Shown: piece after piece, positions 8,036 through 16,400 of the stretch | Layout of the letters: every line of letters starts with the position of its first letter | Numbering within the stretch: the first letter of the stretch is position 1 | Assembly: GCA_035295665.1 (NCBI GenBank) | Contig: DATGIQ010000496.1 | Span: 1-18,371 of the forward strand | Length of the DNA stretch: 18,371 nucleotides | Reading direction: 5' to 3' | DNA from: DATGIQ01 sp035295665 | GTDB lineage: Bacteria > Planctomycetota > Planctomycetia > Gemmatales > Gemmataceae | The notes under the pieces: generated by a model | Databases searched by the model: none | Seen by the model: the letters and a program-made list of their open reading frames with translations, nothing else | Told to the model about the DNA's origin: nothing | Position numbers and translations under genes: made by a program

Positions 8036-8119
8036 CCGATTCAAGTCGGCCGTCCTGTTGGTCCGATACCAGTATTAGTGCCAAGGGGTGGTCCGACCCA
8101 AAAGCGTGGCAGGGACGCC

Positions 8120-8158
8120 GTCAACACCGTCGAAGAAACTTCTGCGTGTCGTGTTGAC
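8120..8158. other. Inverted repeat in the lipoprotein-vWA gap
   Basis: GTCAACAC (8120-8127) and GTGTTGAC (8151-8158) are perfect reverse complements. Between them is a small inner stem GAAG/CTTC with loop AAA (8132-8142). It lies 13 bases from the terminator-like stem-loop at 8171-8201, upstream of the vWA start on the minus strand. It could be an operator, part of a vWA leader, or a second transcript end. Confidence 0.4.
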
Positions 8159-8170
8159 CAACCTGAGGAG

Positions 8171-8201
8171 TAGCGGCGGCGCACTGAGTGTGCCGCCGCT
8201 A
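8171..8201 (-). terminator. GC-rich stem-loop after the lipoprotein gene
   Basis: A 14-bp stem with one mismatch (8171-8184 paired with 8188-8201) and a 3-base loop. Its outer ten base pairs, TAGCGGCGGC/GCCGCCGCTA, are perfect. It starts 12 bases past the stop codon of the minus-strand lipoprotein gene, where a terminator is expected. The minus-strand sequence after it is not T-rich, so it is not a canonical intrinsic terminator; it may act as a pause or RNA-stabilising element. Confidence 0.5.
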
Positions 8202-8213
8202 TTTGCGCGCGTT

Positions 8214-8603
8214 TCAGCGGTGACTGCCGGACTCAAGCTGTGCGAGGACTTTGAGCCCCATTTGGTCGTCGCTGGCCCCTTCCCATTCGACATGAGCCCG
8301 GGTTTGCTCGCTATCCTTGGTTTTTTCCCGGGTCAGTACCAGTGTGAATTTGGCTCCCGAGGGCGACTTGCTGGCGATGCGAATCGTCTCTCCTTGCCGA
8401 TTGACCGTTGCTGCCAGACCCATCTGACCCAGCGCGGTCTGCGCTGACTGCGCGACCACTTCCAGCGAGCCGGCAACCACACGATCATGGCCGGTGGTCG
8501 GGCTCGGCAACGACAAGACACTCACCAGATCCAGCGAGGCGCACCCCGCCAACAGCACCGCGACAAATCCCCCCGCGCAGACGAAGCCCTTCAACCGGTT
8601 CAT
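8214..8603 (-). CDS. Small lipoprotein, DUF3568-like
   Basis: A 129-residue predicted lipoprotein. The ATG at 8603 follows a G-rich ribosome site (a run of six G about 8 bases upstream) and opens directly into a lipoprotein signal: MNRLKGFVCAGGFVAVLLAGC, with lipobox LAGC and the lipidated cysteine C21. The residue after the cysteine is alanine, so no inner-membrane retention aspartate is present. The mature part has a helix (DRVVAGSLEVVAQSAQTALGQMG) followed by beta-strands (ATVNRQGETIRIASK, KFTLVLTREK, RAHVEWEG). This alternation resembles the DUF3568 family of small lipoproteins as I remember it; the family assignment is tentative. It lies 100 bases downstream of nikR on the same strand. 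No function can be stated. Confidence 0.75.
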   Translation of the reverse strand: MNRLKGFVCAGGFVAVLLAGCASLDLVSVLSLPSPTTGHDRVVAGSLEVVAQSAQTALGQMGLAATVNRQGETIRIASKSPSGAKFTLVLTREKTKDSEQTRAHVEWEGASDDQMGLKVLAQLESGSHR

Positions 8604-8703
8604 GGTCTTGGCCCCCCAGTCCACATTTGAAAGGTGAAGAGGCGGGACTATAGCCAGGAGTCCTTGGCAAGAAAAGAGCAATCCGACGGAGTTTCGCGGC
8701 CGT

Positions 8704-9132
8704 TCAGCGCCAGCGGTTGAACACGCCCTCGCCGCTAGTTAGCGTCACCTCACCGTGGAGCACCCCCTTGGTGGCCAGCAATTCATCCCCCAGGTGCCGA
8801 ACCTCGTCGGCCCGGCCACGCAACACCGATACTTCCAAGCAATGGCGTTCCCCCAGGTGCACATGGAGCGTGGAAACCACGAGGTCATGGTGATGGTGTT
8901 GCTTATCGATCAGCCGGGCCGCCAATTCGCGGGCATGGTGGTCGTAAATCAAGGTGACCACAGCAACTTGTTCCCCTTCGGCTTGTTCAGCCTGTTCCCG
9001 GATGAGCCGATCACGGATCAGGTCGCGGATGGCTTCGCTGCGTGTGGCGTAGCCCTTGGCTGCATTTCGCTGGTCGAAGGCGCCCAGCAAGGCGCTTTCC
9101 AGGGAGATGGTGATGCGAGTCAGATCATGCAT
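8704..9132 (-). CDS. nikR: Nickel-responsive transcriptional repressor NikR
   Basis: A DNA-binding repressor that senses Ni(II), classically controlling nickel uptake. Start chosen at the ATG at 9132 (142 residues), which has GAAGGG about 8 bases upstream; the ATG at 9153 would add seven residues and has a poorly spaced site. The N-terminal ribbon-helix-helix is LTRITISLE followed by GYATRSEAIRDLIRD. The C-terminal ACT-like metal domain starts near VAVVTLIYDHH. All four square-planar nickel ligands align with E. coli NikR H76, H87, H89 and C95: here H79 (first of HHHH), H90 and H92 (STLHVH), and C98 (HCLEV). The protein should therefore be functional. No nickel transporter, urease or hydrogenase gene is in the window, so its regulon lies elsewhere or includes neighbours. 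Confidence 0.95.
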   Translation of the reverse strand: MHDLTRITISLESALLGAFDQRNAAKGYATRSEAIRDLIRDRLIREQAEQAEGEQVAVVTLIYDHHARELAARLIDKQHHHHDLVVSTLHVHLGERHCLEVSVLRGRADEVRHLGDELLATKGVLHGEVTLTSGEGVFNRWR

Positions 9133-9243
9133 GATTGGATGCCCTTCGGCCATGCTCCGATTCGGTGCGGAGGAATTTTGTCGGTACGATGGGCGCTGTC
9201 GTTGCCCAATACCACGGAAAATCGGCCCATGCCACGTTTTACA

Positions 9244-9294
9244 TTGACCCCACGCTGCAAACGAGCTAGTTTCAATAATCTAGCCAGGTATTGA
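9244..9294 (+). promoter_or_regulatory. Possible promoter with interleaved dyads upstream of the DUF1501 cluster
   Basis: TTGACC at 9244-9249 matches five of six -35 bases; a poor -10 (TAGTTT, 9267-9272) lies 17 bases away. Two inverted repeats interleave here: GCTAG/CTAGC (9265-9269, 9280-9284) and TCAATA-N11-TATTGA (9272-9277, 9289-9294). They end 43 bases before the DUF1501 ATG, in the gap shared with the divergent nikR. This is operator-like; the protein that binds is unknown. Confidence 0.3.
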
Positions 9295-9337
9295 TCGCTG
9301 CCGTTCGCATCTTGCCCTTTGCTTGGGAGATCAGCCC

Positions 9338-10708
9338 ATGTTGCGACTGGATGCCGACCGTTCGGTGACGTTTTGTGACGGTCTGACCCGGCGTGATTTC
9401 CTGCACGCGGGGACCGTGGCAACCTTGGGATTGACCCTGCCCGGATGGCTGGCTCACAAGGCAGCGGGAGCCGTGCAGGATCGCGACATCAATTGTATCA
9501 TGCTCTTTCTGGTTGGCGGTCCCAGCCATATTGATACTTGGGACCCGAAGCCCCATGCTCCGGATGAAGTCCGTGGCCCATTTCGACCAATTGACACCAA
9601 CGTTCCGGGGATTCATGTCACGGAAATCTTTCCCAAAATGGCTCGGCATGCCGATAAGATTTCCTTGATCCGCTCGGTCTATCACACCGCCACGGCCGTG
9701 CACGACACCGGGCATCAAATGATGCAGACCGGCCGGCTCTTCACGGGCGGCATCGAACACCCCCATGCGGGCTGCGTTTTGGCTTACCTCAAGGGACAGC
9801 GCGGAGAAGTGCCAGCACATGTGCTCATGCCGCGGCCCATTGGCCGGACCGGCGGCAACATGCCGCACGGCCAAAACGCCGGCTACCTGGGCAAACAATA
9901 TGACCCCTTTGTCCTGAATGCCGATCCTTCCGATCCCAAGTTTCGCGTGCCGGATCTTTTGCCACCCGATTACATTTCCGCGATCCGGGCCGATCGCCGG
10001 CAGAAGATGCGTGACGCCGTCGAAGGGTCGTTGGCATCCTTCGAGAAGAGTGTTCAGGCCAAGCAGCTGGACGACAATTTCGGCCTGGCCTATCGGCTGA
10101 TGTCGAGTCCTCAGGCACGACAAGCATTTGCCCTGGAGAAAGAGCCGGCGGCCATGCGCGACCGTTATGGCCGAACGCGCTTCGGCCAAAGCTGTTTGCT
10201 GGCACGGCGGTTGATCGAGGCGGGAGTCCGGTTCGTAACCGTGAACATGTTTGAAACGGTTTTCGATGAAATCACCTGGGATATCCACGGCTCCCGGCCA
10301 TTCACTGACATCAACGAGATGGCCAAGCAAGTCGCGCCGAACTTTGACCAGGCCTTCAGCACGCTCTTGGAGGATCTCAACGACCGCGGTCTCCTGAAGA
10401 CGACCATCGTTACTGCCATGGGAGAGTTCGGTCGGACGCCGAAGATCAATCCGGCGGGCGGGCGCGATCACCATCCGGGCGTGTGGACGATTCTCATGGG
10501 TGGCGGCCCGGTCCAGGGCGGCCGGATCGTTGGAGAGTCCGACGAGCTCGGGTATTCTCCCAAGACAAGGCCCGTAACGCCGGGAGAAGTTGCTGCCACC
10601 ATTTACCAGGGCCTCGGCCTGGACGTGCACAAGGACCTGCCGGGGCCGCAGAATCGGCCATTGCCCTTGGTCGATTACAGCGTGCAGGCAATCAAGGAAC
10701 TCTTCTGA
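9338..10708 (+). CDS. DUF1501 protein, Tat-exported
   Basis: A 456-residue member of the DUF1501 family, which belongs to the alkaline phosphatase/sulfatase-like fold group and is greatly expanded in planctomycetes. The biochemical role is not established. The ATG at 9338 has GGGAGA seven bases upstream; a TTG at 9323 is rejected because it overlaps that site. A twin-arginine signal is clear: LTRRDFLHAG with R18-R19, then a hydrophobic stretch (VATLGLTLPGWLA). Family landmarks: FLVGGPSHIDTWDPKP near 58-73, HDTGHQMMQTGR near 122, NMPHGQNAGYLG, MGEFGRTPKI followed by GGRDHHP near 360-377, and MGGGPVQGG. It leads a cluster with the PSCyt2/PSD1 and PSCyt1 genes, a standard planctomycete arrangement in which these products are thought to act together outside the cytoplasm. 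Confidence 0.93.
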   Translation: MLRLDADRSVTFCDGLTRRDFLHAGTVATLGLTLPGWLAHKAAGAVQDRDINCIMLFLVGGPSHIDTWDPKPHAPDEVRGPFRPIDTNVPGIHVTEIFPKMARHADKISLIRSVYHTATAVHDTGHQMMQTGRLFTGGIEHPHAGCVLAYLKGQRGEVPAHVLMPRPIGRTGGNMPHGQNAGYLGKQYDPFVLNADPSDPKFRVPDLLPPDYISAIRADRRQKMRDAVEGSLASFEKSVQAKQLDDNFGLAYRLMSSPQARQAFALEKEPAAMRDRYGRTRFGQSCLLARRLIEAGVRFVTVNMFETVFDEITWDIHGSRPFTDINEMAKQVAPNFDQAFSTLLEDLNDRGLLKTTIVTAMGEFGRTPKINPAGGRDHHPGVWTILMGGGPVQGGRIVGESDELGYSPKTRPVTPGEVAATIYQGLGLDVHKDLPGPQNRPLPLVDYSVQAIKELF

Positions 10709-10909
10709 GAGAGGCCCCGACGTATGCCCCGACCTTCCGTTCCACAGAATCTGTCTCGTGTTCCTCGCAGCTGTGGCAACTTGAGGAAGAGCACGAGGCG
10801 CGGCAAAACGAGGAATTCGAAAAGGAAGTCGGCGGCTCCGATGAATCGGACCAAGGTTAGAGTCATGTTCGGGGCGGAATGGGCCCTCTCGAATTGCGGG
10901 AATATCCGT

Positions 10910-13387
10910 ATGTTGCGAATCCTGACCACCGCTGCTTTGTTTCTCGGGATTTCTTGGAGCCATGCCGGGGCCGCCGAGCTCGAGCTTTTTCCCGCCGACT
11001 TCGTCCTCACCGGGCCACGCGCCAAACAGCAACTCTTGGTTCTTGCCGTCGCGGATGGCCAGGTCATCGGCGAGCGGACGGACCAGATGAAGTTTGCTTC
11101 GTCAAATCCGTCCGTGGCGACGGTCGATGCAGCAGGAATCGTTCGAGCGATCGGCGATGGTGAAGCCATCCTCACAGCCACGCAAGATAGCAAACCGATC
11201 ACGGCCAAGCTGCACGTCACCAAAACCAAGGAAGCGTCGGCCCCGAGTTTCCGCAATGACATCATCCCGTTGCTGACCAAGGTCGGCTGCAATTCAGGAG
11301 CCTGCCACGGAGCCCTGGCCGGGAAGGGCGGGTTCAAATTGTCGCTCCGCGGCTATGCACCGGTGCTGGACCATTTTGTCATGACGCGGCAAACGCTGGG
11401 CCGGCGGGTGGACCCCATCGAGCCGGCACACAGCCTGGTTTTGCTCAAGCCGACGATGGCCGTCGCACATGGCGGCGGTTTGAAAATTGAGGTCGATTCC
11501 CCGGACTACCAAATCCTCGCCGACTGGATTGCTTCCGGGGCTCCGCCGCCGCGGGAGACGGATCCGCGCATCCAGCGTCTGGAGGTCTTTCCGCCCGCGG
11601 CTGTGCTCAAGCCAAAGGATACGCTGCAAATTGTTGTCCGCGCGTGGTACTCGGATGGCCATGCCGAGGATGTTACGCGGTGGGTGAAATTCAATAGCAC
11701 GGAGGATCTGGTCGCCACGGTCGATCCGGAAGGCCGAGTCCGTGTGGCTGGTTATGGCGAAGCCGCCATCACGCTCTGGTACTCGAATCTGGTCGCGGTT
11801 TGCCGCATCGCTTCGCCCCTGTCCAACGCGGTCGGCCCGGAGACTTTCGCCCGTGCTGATCGGCACAACGCCATCGACGACCTCGTTCTCCGGAAGCTGG
11901 CGGCTTTGCATATCCCGCCATCCGCTCTTTGCACGGATGCCGAATTCATCCGCCGCGCTTTCCTGGATGCGAGTGGTGTGCTGCCCACGCCCCACGAGGT
12001 GCAGCGGTTCCTCGCAGACTCCCGGCCGGACAAACGCTCCCATCTTATTGACAGCCTGCTGCAGCGGCCGGAATTCATCGACTACTGGGCGTACAAATGG
12101 TCGGACCTCTTCCTGATCTCCACGCGCAAGTTGCCACAACAAGATGTATGGGCGTTTTACCAATTCATCCGCCAAAGCGTGGCCGACAACAAACCCTGGG
12201 ACCGATTTGCCCGTGAAATCCTGACCGCCCACGGCAGCACGCTCCACAACGGCGCCGCCAACTACTTCGTCCTGCACAAGGATGTGTCGGATCTGACCGA
12301 AGCGACGTCGATCACATTCCTGGGCATGTCCATCACTTGTTGCCGCTGTCATAACCATCCGCTCGAGAAATGGACGCAGGATCAATACTGGAGCATGGCC
12401 AATCTCTTCAGCCGCGTGGCGTTGAAGAATGGCGACCGGACCGGCGAGGTCAGCGTGTTTTCTCGACCGGCCGGCGATGTGCTGCACCCGCGCCGCGGTG
12501 TGGCGATGCCGCCTGCCCCGCTCGATGCCCAAGCGCTTCCCCTGGATAGTCCCACGGACCGACGCCAGTATTTCGCCGACTGGCTGACGGCTCCCGAGAA
12601 CCCCTATTTCGCCCGGGCCATCATCAATCGCGTGTGGCGAAACTTTCTCGGTCGGGGTCTCGTCGAACCGGAAGATGATCTTCGCCAGACGAACCCGCCA
12701 ACCAATGAGGAACTGTTCGATGCCTTGGCGAAAGATTTCGTCGCCCACGGCTATGATGTCAAGCACCTCATCCGAAGCATCATGAATTCCGCAACCTATC
12801 AGCGATCATCGAACCCGCTGCCGGGGAATGCGGCCGATGATCGGTTTTATTCGCACTACCTGATTCGCCGACTGTCCGCCGAGGTGGCGCTGGACGCGTA
12901 TTCCCAGGTCACCGGCGTGCCGACGCCGTTCACGCAGGTGCATTCGGGCGGAACGGGCGGGTTGTCGGCCTATGGCGGGTATCCCCTTCGCACACGGGCC
13001 TTGCAGCTGCCCGATTCGCAGGTGGCATCGGCGTTTTTGGATGCCTTTGGCCGGCCCGAGCGGAGCCAAACTTGTTCCTGCGAACGCCAGCAAGATTCCA
13101 GCGTCAGCCAGGCTTTGCACCTGAACAACGGTCAAACGCTCAACGATAAGCTCCGCGCCAAGAACTCCCAAGTGGAGAAATGGGTACAGGAAAAGGTCAA
13201 CGACGAGGAAGCAGTTCGGCGCCTGTTCCTCCTTGCCTTGAGCCGCGAACCAGGGGCTGCCGAGCTACAAAAGTTCCGTGAGATCATGGCCCAGGCAACT
13301 GCGGAGCAACAGGCCACCCGGCGGGAAGTCTTGGAAGACCTGTTCTGGGCCGTCCTAACAGGGCGGGAATTCTTGTTCAATCACTAA
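10910..13387 (+). CDS. BIG2 / PSCyt2 (DUF1549) / PSD1 (DUF1553) exported protein
   Basis: A large exported protein (825 residues) of the planctomycete DUF1549-DUF1553 type. I chose the ATG at 10910 since it directly opens a signal peptide (MLRILTTAALFLGISWSHAGAA, then ELELFP). The frame is open further upstream to 10724, but that part is basic and not signal-like. The ribosome site is weak. Domain order: BIG2-like Ig domain about 22-105 (SSNPSVATVDAAGIVRAIGDG); a cytochrome-like segment with CNSGACHG, C127-x4-C132-H133, a variant heme motif seen in this family; a second BIG2-like stretch about 220-300; DUF1549 from about 320, including CxxCH at C477-H481 (TCCRCHNHPLEKW); and DUF1553 from about 550 (NPYFARAIINRVWRNFLGRG). 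The 201 bases before it hold no clear gene. Electron transfer is plausible but unproven. Confidence 0.92.
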   Translation: MLRILTTAALFLGISWSHAGAAELELFPADFVLTGPRAKQQLLVLAVADGQVIGERTDQMKFASSNPSVATVDAAGIVRAIGDGEAILTATQDSKPITAKLHVTKTKEASAPSFRNDIIPLLTKVGCNSGACHGALAGKGGFKLSLRGYAPVLDHFVMTRQTLGRRVDPIEPAHSLVLLKPTMAVAHGGGLKIEVDSPDYQILADWIASGAPPPRETDPRIQRLEVFPPAAVLKPKDTLQIVVRAWYSDGHAEDVTRWVKFNSTEDLVATVDPEGRVRVAGYGEAAITLWYSNLVAVCRIASPLSNAVGPETFARADRHNAIDDLVLRKLAALHIPPSALCTDAEFIRRAFLDASGVLPTPHEVQRFLADSRPDKRSHLIDSLLQRPEFIDYWAYKWSDLFLISTRKLPQQDVWAFYQFIRQSVADNKPWDRFAREILTAHGSTLHNGAANYFVLHKDVSDLTEATSITFLGMSITCCRCHNHPLEKWTQDQYWSMANLFSRVALKNGDRTGEVSVFSRPAGDVLHPRRGVAMPPAPLDAQALPLDSPTDRRQYFADWLTAPENPYFARAIINRVWRNFLGRGLVEPEDDLRQTNPPTNEELFDALAKDFVAHGYDVKHLIRSIMNSATYQRSSNPLPGNAADDRFYSHYLIRRLSAEVALDAYSQVTGVPTPFTQVHSGGTGGLSAYGGYPLRTRALQLPDSQVASAFLDAFGRPERSQTCSCERQQDSSVSQALHLNNGQTLNDKLRAKNSQVEKWVQEKVNDEEAVRRLFLLALSREPGAAELQKFREIMAQATAEQQATRREVLEDLFWAVLTGREFLFNH

Positions 13388-13400
13388 TTGGAGGCGGCAA

Positions 13401-13457
13401 ATGCCCTTGGGTACCTCCGTTTCCACCACCGTGAACTCTACCCATGAACCCTGCTAG
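13401..13457 (+). CDS. Possible 18-codon leader ORF overlapping the next gene's start
   Basis: ATG at 13401 follows a good Shine-Dalgarno (GGAGG, 13390-13394, 6 bases away) and encodes MPLGTSVSTTVNSTHEPC, ending with TAG at 13455-13457. It therefore overlaps the first 14 bases of the large cytochrome gene in another frame. That gene has no Shine-Dalgarno of its own and cannot extend upstream because of an in-frame TGA at 13432-13434. Translational coupling would explain this. The peptide resembles nothing I know, and the ORF may be chance. Confidence 0.35.
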   Translation: MPLGTSVSTTVNSTHEPC

Positions 13458-16400
13458 CCACATTCGATGGTTCGTCATCTTGGCCCTGTTGATCTCGAGT
13501 AGGCCGCTGATTGCTCAGCCGCCGAGCTTTGCCAAACAGGTGAAGCCGTTTCTGGCCAAATACTGCCTGGAGTGCCACAACGCCGAGGACGCCAAGGGCG
13601 GCCTGGTCATGGATAGTTTTGCCTCCCTGTTGAAAGGCGGCGACAACGGTCCGGTGATCACGCTGGGAAAGCCGGACGAGAGCCGGCTGGTCCTGATGCC
13701 CGAGGGCAAGGCCAAGCCGCCGATGCCGCCAAAGAAGGCCAAACAACCAAAGCCCACCGAGGTAGCGGTCTTGCGCGCCTGGGTCGCGGCCGGGGCCAAA
13801 GACGACAGCACGTCTGTGACAGTGCGTATCCCCGATATCAAACCGCGGGTACGCACGCCTCCGCCAGTTACCGTTTTGGCTTATCATCCCAGCGGAAGTA
13901 TCTTGGCTACCGGAGTTTATAAGGAGGTTCTTCTGATTGACACTGCCACGGGCGATCCGATCGGCCCACGGGCCACCTTGCCCGGCAAAGTGACCGCACT
14001 TGCATTCAGTGGCGATGGCCGCGAACTAGCCGTGGCCAGCAGTAGCCCCGGCACCCGTGGGGAAGTGTTTCTCTTTGGCGTCAGAGAGAGGGTTTTGGAT
14101 CCGAAGCCCGACCGGATCCTACGGGGGCACCACGATACCATTCTCGCCCTGGCGTTTCATCCTGATGGCCGGGTTTTGGCTACGACGGGTTACGATCGGC
14201 TTATCAAGCTTTGGGATCCGACGAGCGGCAAGGAGTTGCGGACACTCAAGGACCACAGCGATGCCGTGTACGGCCTGGCATTCAATCCCGATGGCCGACT
14301 GCTGGCTTCCGCCGCGGCCGACCGGGCTGTCAAAATCTGGGACGTGGCCAGCGGCACACGACTCTACACCTTGTCGGAAGCAACCGATTGGCTCTACAGC
14401 GTCTCCTGGAGCCCCGATGGCCGTCACGTCGCGGCCGGCGGCGTAGACAAGAGCATTCGCGTCTGGCAGGTGTCGGCCAAGGGCGGTAAGCTGGTCCATT
14501 CCGTATTTGCCCACGAAGGGGCTGTGACCCGCTTGCTGTATGCCGCTGATGGCAAGACGCTCTATTCGGTCGGCGAGGATAACACACCCAAGGCCTGGGA
14601 TACGGCCACGATGCGGGAGCGGGGAGTCTATCCGCGGCAGCCCGAAGTCGTGCTTGGTCTGGCGGTGGCACCGGACCACAAGCAACTCGCCATCGGCCGC
14701 TACGATGGGGCCCTGCTTCTGGTTGATGAAGCCACGGCGAAGATTCTATCCGAGCCGCTGCCCTTCAAGCCCAAGCCGCCACAGCTGACCAAATTGTCCC
14801 CCGCCGCCGGACCACGTGGCCAGACCCTCCGTATCACGTTTGATGGGAAATACTTGGATGGGGCCTACGAGCTTGTGTCGTCGTACACCGGTTTGAGGGC
14901 GAAGATCTTGGCGGCCGGCGAGCCGGCCCATTCCGTACAAGCCGAGATCACTTTCCCCGCGGACATGCCAGCGGGGATTGTCAAGCTTGGAATCAAAACT
15001 CCCGCAGGTCAAACGACTCAGTTGCCGTTCATCGTCGACTTGTTCCCGAGCGTGGCGGAAGTCGAGCCGAACGACTCTCCCGCGACCGGTCAGAAGATCA
15101 CGTTACCCGTAACCGTCGTCGGCACGATTAGCCAGGCCGGCAGTGTGGATTACTATCGCTTTGAAGCTCAGTCGGGCCAAGAAATTGGCGTGCAAGTGCT
15201 GACCAGTGGCATCGGTTCCAAGTTGGACGCAGTCCTGGAGCTCATCGATGAGCGCGGCCGTGTCGTTGCCCGGGGTACCAAGGACGCGCTGGGTTACAAA
15301 TGCGACAAGACAGGAACGTATGCGCTCGGGATTCGGGATCGCGAGTACCGTGGCGGTCCGGAGATGTCCTATCGCTTGCACTTGGGCCATATCCCCGTGA
15401 TCACCGCGGTGTTTCCGCTCGGCTTGCAGCGTGGCAGCGAGGCCCTGATTCATGTGCGCGGCGTCAACCTGGGAGCGGTTCAAACCGTGCGCGTACACGC
15501 CAACCCAGCAGCCGCATTGGGGTCCCGAGTATCGTTTGCTGTGGATTCGCCCCACGGCAAGCCCCTGGGCGACGCCAGCGTCGTGGTGGGAGAGTTTCCG
15601 GAAGCCATCCACGGTGGTCCGCATCCGTGCGTGCCGGTTCCCGGTACGGCAAATGGCCGGATCGACTATCCGGGGGCCGTCGAAACCTGGCGGTTCACCG
15701 CCCGCAAGGGCCAGCGTCTGATCATCGAAACCCATGCCCGCCGGCTGGGCTCGCCGCTCGATTCCTATCTCGAAGTCCTTGATGCCGCCGGTAAACCCGT
15801 GCCGCGTGCCTTGCTACGCTGTGCGGCCAAGACCTACGTAACCTTTCGCGATCACGATTCGGCCACGTCTGGCATCCGGATCGAGAACTGGAGCGAGCTG
15901 GGAATCAACGATTACGTATGGGTTGGCCACGAATTGCTACGCATCCTGGAACTGCCCAAGAACCCGGACGATGACTGTCAATTCTTCGCCACCGGCAAGC
16001 AGCGCCGGACCTACCTGGACACGACGCCGACCTACATCAGCCAGGGCGTCCCAATGTACAAAGTGGCGATCCACCCTCCGGGGACGTCTTTCCCGGCCAA
16101 TGGGTTTCCAGTCATCGCTCTGAATTATCGCAATGACGATGGCGGACCTGGCTATGGTAAGGATTCGCGCATCTTTTTTGATCCGCAGGCGGATGGGGAA
16201 TATCAGGTGCGCGTCGGCGACTCTCGAGGACAGGGCGGCGATGCGTATGCCTACCGCCTTACGGTGCGGCCACCACGGCCCAGTTTTGAGATCAGTTTCA
16301 AGCCGACCGCCCCGGCAGTTTGGAAGGGCGGAGCCATCCCGGTGACCGTCTCAGCCGAGCGCGCGGATGGGTTTGAGGGGCCAATCGATCTTCACCTGGA

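Noticed and set aside
10724..10909. N-terminal extension of the PSCyt2/PSD1 protein, or a small ORF in this gap
   Set aside because: The extension is basic and low in hydrophobic residues and would bury the signal peptide. No alternative frame has a ribosome site and a recognisable product.
9272..11032. Minus-strand frame of 586 codons opposite the DUF1501 gene
   Set aside because: The + strand carries unmistakable DUF1501 motifs over the same bases; the minus translation shows no domain and is a GC-rich shadow.
11294..12766. Minus-strand frame of 490 codons opposite the PSCyt2/PSD1 gene
   Set aside because: The + strand has CNSGACHG and CCRCHNHP family motifs throughout; the minus frame is a shadow.
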